Shown here: positions 19,759-31,455 of the stretch, piece by piece
How the letters are laid out: every line of letters begins with the position of its first letter
How positions within the stretch are numbered: the first letter of the stretch is position 1
Source of the DNA: an uncultured bacterium
GTDB lineage: Bacteria; Patescibacteriota; Gracilibacteria; Absconditabacterales; Absconditicoccaceae
Reading direction: 5' to 3'
NCBI GenBank assembly: GCA_916049765.1
Contig: CAJZIX010000006.1
Coordinates: 1 to 60,302, forward strand
DNA: 60,302 bases
Made by a program: the position numbers and the translations under genes
The notes under the pieces: model-generated
Told to the model about the DNA's origin: nothing
Database searches by the model: none
The model's input: only the letters and a program-made list of their open reading frames with translations

Positions 19759-20899
19759 GGGGATTGATTTCATTTATAATTATATCCTTTAATTTCCTTC
19801 TAACTTTATCCTCATTATATTTTTCATTTGATGTTATATCCTTAATGTTAATATTATACTTGTTATTTTTTATTGATAATATAATGTTCTCATTCCAAGA
19901 TCAATCAATAGAAACTGTAATATTCTGATTGTTGGACTGATTTTTGAAATAATTATTAATTTTTTCTATTCGACCAGAATTGTTGGACTGATTTTTGAAA
20001 TAATTATTAATTTTTTCTGTTTGACCAGGATTGTTCTCAAATTCTTGTCAAAAAATATCTGTTTTGCTTCGTTCTTTTCCCTCCAATTTGGATTTGATCG
20101 CTTTTTGTATGTTTTCTATTTTTATTTTTTTCTTTAATTGAGCTTTCATTTGTGGTAAAATTACGTGGTCCCAATATTCTCAGTGGATGTTCCCTCATTT
20201 TTGTATAAAGCTTTTTAGGCTTACTGGGCTTGTTTCTATCTTTGTGTCGTTAAGAGATGTTTGAAGTATTATTTCATTGTTATTATTACTTATTAGAGAA
20301 AGCTGATAGGAGTTCTTCCCATCGTTTAATGTTAGATTCCCTCTCCTTCCCAGCATTTCAATTGCTGTTGCTGCTGCTCATTCAATATCGTTATTTTTTA
20401 CTCATCTTGTCTTGATTCTATCTATTATTATTTTTGAGGGATAATTTCTGTTATCATATGGAGAACGGCATTGTCCGTTATAGTAAAAACGATAAATCTT
20501 ATTTTTATTGAGGGGATCAATAATGTTATAAACGGTTTGTTGATCCTTCCATTTATAATCTTTTGGTAAACTGTCGAAGTTATCTAGTATTATTACTTTA
20601 TATTCTTTCCCATCCCTTCCTATTTCTTTTCTCTCACTTGGATTTTTGTCGTTTTTTTCTGCTTTTTTGTCACTTTTTTCCTTATTTTTTTGGGAAGCTT
20701 TTTCTTCCCATTTTGTTAAGTTTTTTTCAAGCATTTTTTCCATCGTTTCTTTCCCTGCTATTCCATCAAATTCTCCATTTCTTTTTTTTGAGCCTTCTAA
20801 TTTATTATTGTTTTGAAATTGTTTTACTGCTTGCCATGTTTGATTTCCGTAAATTCCATCTATTTTTCACACATTATAATTAAGTTCCTTTAATTTCAT
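19745..20899 (-). CDS. Peptidoglycan-binding-domain protein, start unclear (possible frameshift)
   Basis: From the first in-frame ATG (20899) 384 residues. Residues 1-55 are a PG_binding_1 domain (LKELNYNVGKIDGIYG, TWQAVKQFQ, FDGIAGKETM), then a Lys-rich linker and a long uncharacterised region with two 17-residue repeats. The coding pattern continues upstream of 20899 to about 21080 without any ATG, GTG or TTG in frame, while an ATG at 21105 opens MSEALTLSDRFNEMKDS in the neighbouring frame and meets TAA after 21 codons. A -1 shift near the A-rich AAAAAGAAGG stretch would join them. No signal peptide is visible in either version. Confidence 0.6.
19928..20029 (-). repeat. Two 51-bp tandem repeats
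   Basis: Units 19928-19978 and 19979-20029 differ at a few bases and encode two 17-residue copies with the shared core EKINNYFKNQSNN in the peptidoglycan-binding-domain protein. Confidence 0.9.
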
Positions 20900-21285
20900 C
20901 TGAATAGCTGTATTTCGTAGGAGAGAATTTTTTAATTCATTTAGTTTTTTATTTTGTAGTTGAGAAAGAATCTCATTTGTTGTTGAGTCTTTTGAGATTG
21001 GAGTTTTAATGTTTTTATTGAGTGCTTCTAACTCACTTTTTACCTTCTTTTTATACTGTCTTTCATCTCGTTGAATCTATCGGACAACGTTAGTGCTTCA
21101 CTCATTTTTCCCTTACAGAAAATAAAATCTCTTACTCTAAGTATATCTCTTATCCGTTCAAAAGTCAAAAAAATCAGACTTTTTATTTTTTTGGTTGTGG
21201 AATATTTGTTGATTAATCAATCTAGATTGGTATATTTGTTCGATATTTTTGTAGATTTTTTTTAACTTTATAGTTCCTGTTTAAT

Positions 21286-23469
21286 ATGAGGCGAATTTGG
21301 AAAATTTATTGGTCTGATTTAAAAGCTATTTTTAGTAATTGGGTTACCGTTTTGATTGTCGTCGTATTATGTATTTTGCCTTCACTTTATGCTTGGTTTT
21401 ATTTGAAATCTTCTTGGGATCCCTATGGGAATACAAAGGGACTCAAAGTTGCTGTTGTGAATGAAGATAGGGGAACGCTCTTTAAAGATCAGTTTTTAAA
21501 TGTTGGAACCGAAGTAGTTTCTGAACTCAAAACAAATGAAAGTATTGGTTGGGTTTTCGTGGATAGAAAGGTTGCTGAAGAAGGAACAAAAAGATGAGCT
21601 TATTATGCTTCTATTTTTATAGAAAGTTGATTTTCTGAGAAGATAACAACCCTTTTGGATGAATATCCTCAGCATCCTGAGATTCGTTATACGGTGAATG
21701 AGAAAATTAATGCAATTTCTCCTAAAATCACTGGTAAAGGGGTTGAAACCATCAAAGAAAATATTCAGAGAGCTTTTGTAGATACGGTTAATCGCGTACT
21801 GATGGAGAAACTCAATCTTATCGGGTTTGATCTCAAAAATAGTAAGAAGAGCGTCTATTCCTTGATTGATTTTGTGCATGATGCTCGTGAGAGTTTGGAT
21901 TATCTGGATACGAAAATTGATAAAATGCTTGAGCTTTCTTATCGCTCAAGATTTAGGTTGGAAGAATTGTATGGAGAGGTACCAGAAGTTCAAAAGAATC
22001 TTGCTGAGGGAAAAGAAAGTTTGGGGAAAAGTGCTCTTTTGGCTCAAAATACGCTAGATTTTCTTGATACAACACCTGAAAAGCTAAAAAATCAGATGGC
22101 AGAACTTCAAAAGATTGCTGATGATTTAGATTCAGAGTTTTCTCGTATTTTGAGTAAATCAGAACAAACTCATCAAAAAGTAACTAATGATTTTTTTGCT
22201 TTACAACCTAAACTTTCTCATTTAGAAAATCAACTCTGATCTCAGATTCAAAATCTGAGTAAAGTAAAAGGGGTTCTTGATTCTGTTCTTTCTAATACTG
22301 CACTTGTAAAGTCGCTTGATATAATGATTACAAAGCTTAATGGAATAAATTCTAAAAGTCGCTCGTTTCGTACTACTATTGCTTCGGTTAATCAGGAGGT
22401 AGAACATACCTTAGATTTTGGTAGAGATACTCAAAAAGCACTTACGGATCTTCGTGACGACTTTAGAACTTCGCTTGGTGAAATCCGCAGAGAATATGAA
22501 AATGAAATTGAACCACTTTTGCATGATGTCCTTATGGATTTGCGTAAAGTTTCCGATCAGGGGGTTAAAAGGATTGAGCGTTTAGAGAAAAGAATGCCTG
22601 ATATTCAAAATAATCTTGGAGAAGGTATCGATATTATTAATTCTGAATCAGAAAAAATAAGATCTTTTCAGGATAAACTTCCTAAATTTCAAGCTAGTGT
22701 TTCTACTATTGATCATCAGCTTCAAAAACTCAAAAATACGGGAAAAATAGATGAGCTGATCTCGTTAGCGACCTTAGATCCAGGTCGTTTTTCAGATTTT
22801 ATTTCTGATCCAGTGAATCTGGTAGAGAATAGAATTTTTGCCATTCCTAATTATGGTTCAGCAATGTCTCCTTTTTTTACGACACTTGCGATTTGGGTAG
22901 GTTCACTCTTGAGTATTTCTATTTTTACTACGAAGACTAGAGGAAAGTTGTTTTATCATTGTAAAAACTATCAAAAATATTTGTGAAAATGGCTCTTTTT
23001 TTTGACACTTTCTCTTTTACAAGGATCGATTGTGGCTTTGGGAGATATGTTCATTTTACATGCTTATGTTGCTAGCCCTGGTGCATTTTTTTTAATTTCT
23101 CTCTGGGCGTCAGTAGTTTTTTCTATGATTATTTATACGACAGTTGCAACTTTTTGAAATGCCTGAAAAGCAATAGTGATTGTGTTTCTTGTTCTTCAAC
23201 TTTCAGGAGCAGGAGGAACCTTTCCTGTTGAACTTTCTTGAGCATTTTTCCAGGCTATTAATCCTTTACTTCCTTTTACTTATTCTATTGCTGCAATGAG
23301 AGAAGCAGTTGGAGGAGTAGTTCTTGATATTTATTTTTCAAATATGATTATTTTGTTGTGATTTTTTGGAATATTCCTTTTGTTAGGTCTTTATGTTAAA
23401 CCTCGTATTGCGCTATTTGTAGCTCGTTTTGAGTATAAATTTTCTGAATCTGAGCTTTGAGAGCATTAG
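21286..23469 (+). CDS. YhgE/Pip family membrane protein
   Basis: 727 residues. N-terminal membrane helix (NWVTVLIVVVLCILPSLYAWF) and the YhgE/Pip opening WDPYGNTKGLKVAVVNEDRG are clear. A long extracytoplasmic coiled-coil stretch (about residues 190-500) follows, then a C-terminal block of five or so membrane helices with the family's IFTTKTRGKLF, GAGGTFPVE and NPLLPFTYSIAAMREAVGG motifs. Members are ABC-2-type exporter-like permeases or phage receptors (Pip). About nine TGA-Gly codons. No ATPase partner adjoins. Confidence 0.85.
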
Positions 23470-23632
23470 AGAAATTTATTATAATATTTAAAAGTTGTAG
23501 TTTTCTTCTTTGTTTTTCTTTAATTTTCTTTAGGGAAAAGAGCTAATGGGATAGTTTTCCTTGCAAATAGAGGTAATTTCCATAAGCTAATGTCAGTTTT
23601 TTTGGACTTTTTATTGTTAAATAGTGTTGAGT

Positions 23633-26098
23633 ATGCCTCGTATTGAAGATGTAAAAAAAGATTTAAAGCTTGATGAAGCTACTTTTGCCAAGGTGTATGA
23701 GAAAGTGATGGGAAAAAAAATAACGGCAAAAACGGCTACAATTTCTGACGCTAATCTGGAAAAGTTGAAATCTGTTGTAGATCAGCTTCCAAAAAAGGCT
23801 CCTAAAAAGCAAGAATCAGTAAAAAAAGCAGATGATAATAAAATTTTGAAGTCTGATGAAATTGGATTTGGTGAAGGGTTTCTTTCTGGTTTAGGGTTTG
23901 CTAAGCAGGAAGAAAAAGCTGAATCTCATTCAGATGATAGTTTAGAGCTTCATAATATAGAAATTCCTCTTGCTTGCAATAAAGAAGCTAGCCAGGAAGA
24001 GATTTCCTTTTCTGAAGCTCCAAAAATCAGAAATGCGAGAGTAATCTCTAGAGCAGAACCTCGTCCTACAGAACCTTCAAAAAAACCAAGGTCTGGAGTT
24101 GCCAAAACGAGCGGAAATATTTCTATTGAACAGGGAACCTACAAAGCTAAAGAAAAACCGCAAAAAAGTTGAAGTGGGTTAGATTTTTTTGCTGATCATT
24201 TGGCACAAAAAAAGCAACATGAACCAAAAAAAGTAGAAAAACCAGTCTTCAAAAAAGAGGAAAAACCCACACCAACACCAACAGCGAAAGTTCATAAAGA
24301 AGCTACGACTTCATCAAATCTTGTTAAAAAAACAGAGGTAACGATTGAGGAAAATATTACGGTAAAAGAATTTTCAGAAAAAATCTGAGTTCCACTTCCA
24401 GAAGTGATGAAAAAGCTTATTGCAAATGGAATCATGACCAGCTTGAATGCAAGTTTGGATTTTGATACGGCTTCATTGATTGCTGAAGATTTGGGAGTTA
24501 GCCTCAAGAAAAAGGAAGCAACACTTGATGTGCAGAGCTTTATGGAAGGAGATTTGCAGAAGATTTTGGATATTGATAAGGAAGCTGAGCACCAGATTGA
24601 GAGAGCACCGATTGTTACTGTAATGGGACATGTAGATCACGGAAAAACTTCACTTTTGGATTATCTCAGAAAAACCAGTGTTGCGGGAGGTGAAGCTGGG
24701 GGAATTACCCAATCTATTGGTGCTTCTATGGTAAATTATAATGGAAAGCAGATTACTTTTATCGATACCCCAGGACATGAGCTCTTTACTTCACTTAGAG
24801 CCAGAGGGGCAAAATTGACTAATATTGCAATTATTGTAATTGCAGCAGATGATAGTGTGATGCCACAGACGATTGAATCGATTAATCATGCGAAGTCCGC
24901 AGGGGTTCCAATTATTATTGCAGTGACTAAAATTGATAAACCTTGAAATAATCTGGATCAGATTAAGGCTGATGTTGCTAAGTATGGTTTAACTCCTGAA
25001 GATTGGTGAGGTGAAACGCCGTTTGTAGGGGTTTCTTCTAAGACAGGTCAGGGTATTGATCTTTTGTTGGAATATGTACTTTTACAGGCGGAGATGCTTG
25101 AACTTAAATACAATCCTGACAGACAAGCAGTAGGAGTAGTTGTAGATGCCTACAAAGACCCAAAACAAGGAGTAGTAGCAAGTTTGATTGTATTGACAGG
25201 AACGTTGAAAAACGGAGATATTATCGTAGCTTACAATACTTATGGAAAGGTAAGAAGAATGCAGAACCGGCTTTGAAAGAATACTGGTAAAATTATGGGG
25301 GGGGAACCCGTTCAGATTCTTGGGTTTACAGAACTCCCTGAACCTGGAAGGATTGTAGAAGTTGTTTCTAATGAAAAGGAGGCTCATCAGAGAATTGCTT
25401 TTATTAAAGAATCTGAAGCAAAAACTACAGGAGATGGGGCTTTACAACAATTCTTGGCTCAATTGAAAGCAGGGGATCAATCAAAAATATCAGAATTAAG
25501 ACTGATTCTTAAGGCAGATGGTTCCTCAAGTTTGGAAGCTCTTAAACAAGCAGTGGATGGGCTTGCTCTTCCAAAGAATGTGACGATTAAAGTTGTACAT
25601 AGTGATGTAGGATATTTCGGAGAGAGTGATCTTTCCTTAGCTCAGGCTTCAAAGGCATTATTGATTTGATTTAATATCTCTATGAATGCACTTCTCAAAA
25701 AGAAAGCTGAAGGGCTCAAAATTGAGATGAAAGTTTTTGATATTATTTATGAACTTACCGATTATCTCAATAATTTGCTTCTTGGAATGGTTGAAGTAGA
25801 AAAAGAGGAGGTGGTTGTTGGAAAGCTTGAGATTCTCTGAGTTTTTCATACTGAAACGAGAGAAATGACCGTTGGGGGAATGGTGAAAGAAGGAAAAGTA
25901 AAGAATAAGCTTAAATTCAGAGTCTATAGAGGTGATGATATTTTGACGAATGGTGAAATTCTTTCTCTTCATCGTAATAAAGATGAGGTAAAAGAGGTTA
26001 ATGCGGGTGAAGACTGTGGTATGAAAGTAAAAATCTGAAAGAGAATTGAAATCGGAGATATGCTTGAGTTTTACGAGATGCAAGAAGTAAAAGCGTAA
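23633..26098 (+). CDS. infB: Translation initiation factor IF-2
   Basis: 821 residues. A long Lys/Glu/Pro-rich N-terminal region (to about 240) is followed by the IF2_N-like segment (EENITVKEFSEKIGVPLPEVMKKL), the G domain with G1 GHVDHGKT, G2 GGITQ, G3 DTPGHE and G4 TKID, then the beta barrels and C-terminal fMet-tRNA-binding domain. Half a dozen TGA are Gly, including the one after TKIDKP. A run of eight G lies at 25297-25304 in the coding sequence. GTG and TTG precede the ATG at 23633, which was chosen as start. Confidence 0.93.
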
Positions 26099-26308
26099 AT
26101 TTTTTGTTTTGATTTTACTGTTTTATTTTAAAGATATATTTTCCCAGATTAGTTTTGGTATTTAGGATATCTTCTCTGTTAATTTTTTTCTATATATTGT
26201 GAGATAAAAAGTGGGATATTTGTTTTGAATTTTGAAAAATTGAATTTCTCTTGTATTTTTCTTAAGAATCCTCATAGTAAGTGTGATGATTTATCTGTCA
26301 AAAAAAGT

Positions 26309-27244
26309 ATGGAAATAAAAAAAATCTGACTTGAAACGTGTGAGACTTCTCTTGTACCTCAAAGGCCAGAAACCTTTGATCAATTTATTGGTCAGGAACC
26401 CATAAAATCTGTTTTGGTAACTGCAATAGATAGTGCACAAAAAAGACAAGGTCAACTTTGACATATCCTTTTTTCTTGACCGAGTGGATTTTGAAAAACG
26501 ACAATGGCTGGTATTATCTCTCATCAGCTTGGAACGAGGATGAAAGTTATTACAGGTTATGCTCTTTCTAAACCTAGTGAATTGGTTAGTGTACTTAATA
26601 GTTTAGAAAGTTGAGATATTCTCTTTATTGATGAGATTCATAGGCTTAAACCTACGATAGAGGAGGTGTTGTATATCGCAATGGAGGATTTTGTTATTGA
26701 TATGGTGATGCCTGAGTGATGAAATTTAAGGCTTCCGATTAATCCTTTTACGCTTGTTGGAGCGACGACAAAGCCAGAATCCCTTTCTCAACCGATGAAA
26801 AATAGGTTTGTATACCATTTTCACTATATGGAATACACTCCTGAGGAGCAGATGCGTATTTTGAAGCACTATTTGGAACGCTATCATATTTTTTATGAAT
26901 CAGAGTTGTTGGCTTTGTTTGCTCGTAAGGTTGCTCCTGTGCCTAGAGAAATTCATAATTTAGTCATCAAAATGAGGGATTTTGTAGTTAGTAAAAAAAT
27001 CCAAAAACTGGCTGAAAAAGAGCGATCAGCTTTCCTTGATCATATTCAGCTTGATGATGGAGGAATGATGCCGATCCACAAAAAATATTTGGAACTTTTA
27101 TCTCGTTTTGATCGTCCAGTTTGAGTAAAAACTCTTGCACTTCAGCTTGGAGTGAGTGAAAAAACGCTTGAGGAAGATATTGAGCCACTATTACTCCGCC
27201 TCGGGAAAATTGAAAAAAGCAGTAAAGGAAGAACACTTGTGTAA
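26309..27244 (+). CDS. ruvB: Holliday junction DNA helicase RuvB
   Basis: 311 residues, slightly short of the usual 330-340 at the N-terminus. PQRPETFDQFIGQ opens the AAA+ domain; Walker A is SGPSGFGKTT (residues 56-65), in which the first and third Gly (26477, 26492) are TGA; Walker B is ILFIDEIHRL; sensor-1 is VGATTKPESL; the winged-helix end has TLALQLGVSEKTLEEDIEPLL. RuvB drives branch migration with RuvA. The P-loop glycines are the strongest proof in this window that UGA means Gly rather than Trp or stop. Confidence 0.93.
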
Positions 27245-27292
27245 TGAGAAAAATTCTAGGGAAATTGGATATACATGTTTTTTACGTATTCT

Positions 27293-27763
27293 CTAATACT
27301 CAATTTTATCAGATTTTTTCTTCCATTCATCAAAAACTTTAAGGGCATTTTCTTTATCAAGCTGGTGAATTGGAAGGCTCCTATTTTCTAGATCCTTTTT
27401 GAGTTCTTCATAGAGGAAGTCATCATCAAATCCGATGTCTGCGGCATCTTTTCTCGTATTGGCATAGTAAATAGCTTTTGGTCTTGCTCGATAAATTGCA
27501 GCAAGGCACATTGGACAAGGTTCACAACTCGTATAAATCTCACAACCATCCAGCTGGAACGTCCCCAAATTTTTACAAGCATCTCTGATGGCTACGACTT
27601 CAGCATGGGCTGTTGGATCGTTTTCAGAAGTAACGTGATTTGCTCCTGTTCCGACAATTTTCCCTTCTTTTACAATAATCGCTCCAAAAGGTCCCCCTTT
27701 TCCTTCTCTCATATTTTCGAGTGAAAGCTCAACAGCTTTATTCATAAAGTATTGCTGATCCAT
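27293..27763 (-). CDS. guaD: Guanine deaminase (GuaD-like CMP/dCMP-type deaminase)
   Basis: 156 residues. Zinc motifs HAEVVAIRDAC (H-A-E) and TSCEPCPMCLAAIYRA (PCxxC) define the cytidine-deaminase fold; CEIYTSCEPCPMC together with YYANTRKDAADIGFDDDFLYEEL is the bacterial guanine deaminase pattern, distinct from TadA. It converts guanine to xanthine. No TGA codon is used. It is a single-gene unit on the minus strand. Confidence 0.85.
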   Translation of the reverse strand: MDQQYFMNKAVELSLENMREGKGGPFGAIIVKEGKIVGTGANHVTSENDPTAHAEVVAIRDACKNLGTFQLDGCEIYTSCEPCPMCLAAIYRARPKAIYYANTRKDAADIGFDDDFLYEELKKDLENRSLPIHQLDKENALKVFDEWKKKSDKIEY

Positions 27764-27949
27764 AGTGTTTAAGAATAAAAAATAAAAAGTCTGATTTTCA
27801 ATCTAGTAGTAAAGAAAATAAGCATTTTTTCAAGAGGGAATGTTAAGAAAAAATACAAGCTAAAGCGAAATGAACTTACTTTTTGATCTATTCCCTTAGT
27901 CTTGGAATGCTTTGTAGGAGGAAGAAAACATCGTACTATTTTTTTCCTC

Positions 27950-27977
27950 TTGCAAAAAAATGACAAATCCCTAATCT
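27950..27977 (+). promoter_or_regulatory. Promoter of tig
   Basis: TTGCAA (27950-27955) and TAATCT (27972-27977) with a 16 bp spacer, about 20 bases before the tig ATG, leaving almost no leader. Confidence 0.5.
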
Positions 27978-27998
27978 AAATCAGATTTCTTTTATCTT

Positions 27999-29285
27999 AT
28001 GAAATATATGATGGAAAAACAATTAACACACGGGAAACAATGTAATTATCAGGTAACTTTTACTTTTACTGATGCAGAAAAAGCTGGAGTGAGGAATCAT
28101 GTGCTTGAGCATTTTGCAAAAGATATGAATATTCCTGGTTTTAGAGCTGGGAAAGTGCCTCTTCATATGGTAGAATCTAAAGTGCAACCTGCCTATATTC
28201 AGATGGCTATTACTGAACACTTGGTAAATAAAGGAATTCAGGAGCTTCTTGGAGAAAACAAGGATTTGAAATTTATTGGTGAACCGTATGCGTTTGATAC
28301 CAAAGAAGACAAGGGAACAACGACCGTTTCTTTTTTGCTTGATATCTATCCAGAGGTAGAAGTGAAAGGAAAAAACTGGGAAAAAGTGCAGATGAATGCC
28401 TTAAGTGTTGAGGCAACAGAAAAGGAAGTGGAGGATTCTCTGCTTAATATTCAAAAAAATTATGCTGACTACAAAGATACGGATACGATTGCTGTCAAAG
28501 ATACCCTTTCCAAACTCGGACTTGAATTTTTTGATAAAGAAGGAAAGAGTGTGGAAAAGGGAACGACCTATCTCGGAGAAACTGAGTTTGCTGAAGACAA
28601 GTTCTGGGAGAAGACCTTTGACGGAAAAAAGAAAGGAGAGCTTGTAGAACTCAAATATGATGTGAAAAAACTTCCTGCCGTTTTGCATGCCAAGAAAGGA
28701 GAAGCTGCTAGTCTAAAAATTACTATTCAAGATGTGAAGCAGATTGTGCTTCCTGAGCTTAATGATGAAATGATCGTGAAACTTTTCGGAAAAGATGCTG
28801 AGGTAAAGACGAATGCTGAACTTAGAGACTATATCAAGAAAGAAATCTTGAAGCAGAAACAGGAAAGCTGACTCGTTCAGACGATAGAAGACTATCTCAC
28901 TGAAGTAAAGAAGGCTGGAGTAAGTGTGATCATTCCAAAGACGATGGTAGATCAAGAACTCAAAGTTAGAATGCAGAATCTTGAAAAAAGATTTGGTTCT
29001 GCTGAAAAGGTAAAAGAATATTTCCAGCAGCTTGGAGAGGAAAAAGCGAAAGAATTTGTAGAAGGGGTGCAAACTGCAGCTGCAGAGAGCCTTGAAAAGT
29101 TCTTTATTCTTAATAAGATTACCGAGCTTCTTGGACTTACAATTGATTGGAATGCAGAGCAGGAGCCATTCTTCGTAGAGAAACAGCTCTATACTAAGTT
29201 GGTAGGGGAGTTGGAAACTCCAGCTAATGAGAAGAAGGTAGCTAAAAAAGCTCCAGCCAAAAAAATGACTAAAAAAGCTGAATAA
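27999..29285 (+). CDS. tig: Trigger factor
   Basis: 428 residues, normal size. Ribosome-binding tail with NIPGFRAGKVPLHMVE (family motif GFRxGK), central PPIase-like domain, a C-terminal helical chaperone domain and a Lys/Ala-rich end. Only one TGA (QES-G-LVQ) occurs, in keeping with the low TGA use of highly expressed genes. Trigger factor binds nascent chains at the exit tunnel. Confidence 0.9.
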
Positions 29286-29316
29286 TATCTTTTAGTTTGA
29301 GATAAAACCCTTGAAG

Positions 29317-29508
29317 ATGCGGACTTTCTTCAAAGATTTTCTTACCTATCCTTTCTGTGCTGATAAGGAACAGAATCAGTTTTGAAAATTTTTGACGACG
29401 ATTTTCAAGGATTATCCGGCATTCTTTTGGACGAAGCCGACTTTTAAGAAAGCACTTGCGTTTCCGTTCGTAGTGCTGTATGCGCTCTTTAGAACCAAGA
29501 AAAACTAA
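29317..29508 (+). CDS. Small unknown protein
   Basis: 63 residues, basic and aromatic (MRTFFKDFLTYPF; KALAFPFVVLYALFRTKKN), one TGA-Gly, TAA stop. It starts 31 bases after tig and precedes a terminator, so it may be the last cistron of the tig operon. A hydrophobic C-terminal stretch could be a membrane segment. No family recognised. Confidence 0.5.
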
Positions 29509-29559
29509 AAGAAAAAATCTGATTTTTCATTCTGTATTGAATAAAATATAATCCGGATT

Positions 29560-29583
29560 CCCTCCTTTTTAGGAGGGTTTTTC
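29560..29583 (+). terminator. Rho-independent terminator
   Basis: CCCTCCT (29560-29566), loop TTTT, AGGAGGG (29571-29577), then T5. It ends the tig transcript. Confidence 0.85.
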
Positions 29584-29646
29584 GTAAAAGAAAAATTAGT
29601 CTTGAAGCTTTGTTTTTCAACTTGGTTCCAAAAAGTCCTCAAAAAT

Positions 29647-29674
29647 TTGACATTTTCGAGGGGGGGGATATAAT
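29647..29674 (+). promoter_or_regulatory. Promoter with a G8 tract in its spacer
   Basis: TTGACA at 29647-29652 and TATAAT at 29669-29674, both perfect, with a 16 bp spacer that contains eight consecutive G (29660-29667). Slippage in the G tract would change spacer length and promoter strength. Confidence 0.7.
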
Positions 29675-29749
29675 TATATTGTTTTAGTTCCTTTCTTCTA
29701 ATTATATAGAAGTTGAGAGAATGGTAGATGTTTTATATACTATAGGATT

Positions 29750-30082
29750 ATGATGCTTTATGAAGATCTCTTTCAAGAGTTTTCTCAGCTTAATTTTGAA
29801 AATAAAAGAGATAAGCTGATTAATATTCTTAATGAATTGGGTGATCAATATGATTTTTATGCTCCAACTATAGAAACACTTCAAAATCCAGAAGTATCTG
29901 AGGAATATCTAGATGGTTTATATGAAGCTTTGATGAAACCACTTTCTCAGTTTGCGGAAGAGGATGATCAGATTGCGCAAACGAGGCTTTTAATTACTCA
30001 ACTCAATCTTTCTGTAAAGACGGATATGAAAAGCAATTGAGAGGGTGTAGATGAATTGTTAAATCACATTTCTGATTTATAA
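29750..30082 (+). CDS. Small acidic protein, unknown
   Basis: 110 residues, no signal or membrane segment, strongly acidic and helical (YEDLFQEFSQLNFENKRDKL). One TGA-Gly late in the gene. Two adjacent ATG codons (29750 and 29753). It is driven by the G8-spacer promoter and is followed after 30 bases by a 429-residue unknown gene, likely one operon ending at the terminator at 31419. No family recognised. Confidence 0.6.
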
Positions 30083-30112
30083 TTACTTTTTTATTTTATT
30101 ACAAGTATTAAA

Positions 30113-31402
30113 ATGGCAACATTAGAAAGAAAAGAGGTAAAAGAACAAGCTAAATCAGCACTTACAGCTAAAGAAAAGAACGTTATTAAAAAAGCTGCAG
30201 AAAAAAAGGATCCAAGATTAGAAGAAGCAATGAGAGAAACAGAAAGGCAAAGACAGAAGGAACAAACATTAAATCAAGAAAAACAGTTAACTGCCAAGAA
30301 AATAAAGGTTTTAAAACTTTTTCAAGACAGGAATACTGTGATAGATGCAATTAACAGGGCTAAGAGAATGAGTGCTGGTATTAGTTTTGGTTCTTTCATG
30401 AAGAGATGAATATTAGATGCTTCTTCTAATTTCAAAATGGGAAATATAAAATTTAATGATAATTATTCTGAAATGGAAATTTCTTATGAAGATTCTCTTG
30501 GAAAGGATCATGTTAAAAAGATGAGTATCCCTACGAATGGAAATTTAGATTTAGCGAAGGTGTTTACTTATCTTCATAATGATATTCAATCTGTTGAGAA
30601 AGAAATCTGGAAGGATAAAACGGAAAAACTTCTTATTACATGAGCAGAAAATTTTAAAATTACTAATCTAAGTAAAAAAGCTCAGTCTTGGCTCAAGGAA
30701 AAAAACTATGTTTCTTCTCTGAATGGTGGAGTTTTGGATTTAAAGAAGGGAGTGTGAAGTTGAATTACTGTTTCCAATAATGTATTGAGTCTTGGAGCAT
30801 TGCTTAGCATTCAGCAAGCTTCAAAATTAATTAAAAATGGAAAATTTGATAATAATGCTTTTAAGGCTGTTGTCGCAAAGCATCTGGATGTAAGTGCAGA
30901 TAAATATTATCAGAATGATGTTCGTAATCAAGCAAGAAATCTTTCAAATGTTAAGATGAATGCTATTACAGATAATAAATCAAAAACGCTACTTAATAGT
31001 CTTGAACAGAGTATGAATAGATGTAGAGAACTTTGAGTTATTGTCCCTCAGGATTCCTTAAAAGTACTCAATGAAAAGAAATATCTTTTGAAAAAAATGG
31101 AGAATTTTTACAAAGAAGATAAGCGTCTTGCAGAGATGTATAAAAAGTATGATGATCTGTTTAATTCTGTAGATTTTGTAGTTTTTGATAGTGCTGCTAA
31201 AAGAAATGAGAGAATTAAGGTAGATAATGTAAATAAAAAGATGGTTCAAGCAATTGCAAAAAATTTGTCAGCAGGAACTTTGGCAGCCAGTTTAGATAAG
31301 ACAAAATCTTCTAAATCCTATTTTGATGCTGTTGGACAACAAGCTAAATATCAAGAATATGTAAAGAAATTTCAATCATTACTAACAAAAATGTCTCCTT
31401 AA
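30113..31402 (+). CDS. Unknown 429-residue coiled-coil protein
   Basis: Complete frame with TGA as Gly, TAA stop. The first 70 residues are highly charged and helical (KEVKEQAKSALTAKEKN); the rest is polar and Lys/Asn-rich, without signal peptide or membrane segment. It follows the 110-residue acidic gene in the G8-promoter operon. It matches no family I know and may be lineage-specific. Confidence 0.6.
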
Positions 31403-31418
31403 ACTTATATATGAATAC

Positions 31419-31455
31419 CAAAAATACCCCTTTAAATCCTAAGGGGTATTTTTTA
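31419..31455. terminator. Terminator between convergent genes
   Basis: AATACCCCTT (31423-31432) and AAGGGGTATT (31441-31450) form a perfect 10-bp stem with T-runs on both strands, ending the 30113 gene and the CPBP gene. Confidence 0.88.

Noticed and set aside
26477..26494. UGA as tryptophan (code 4) or selenocysteine
   Set aside because: P-loop and other invariant Gly positions carry TGA, the tRNA-Trp has a CCA anticodon, and no SECIS-like element or Sec context is seen.
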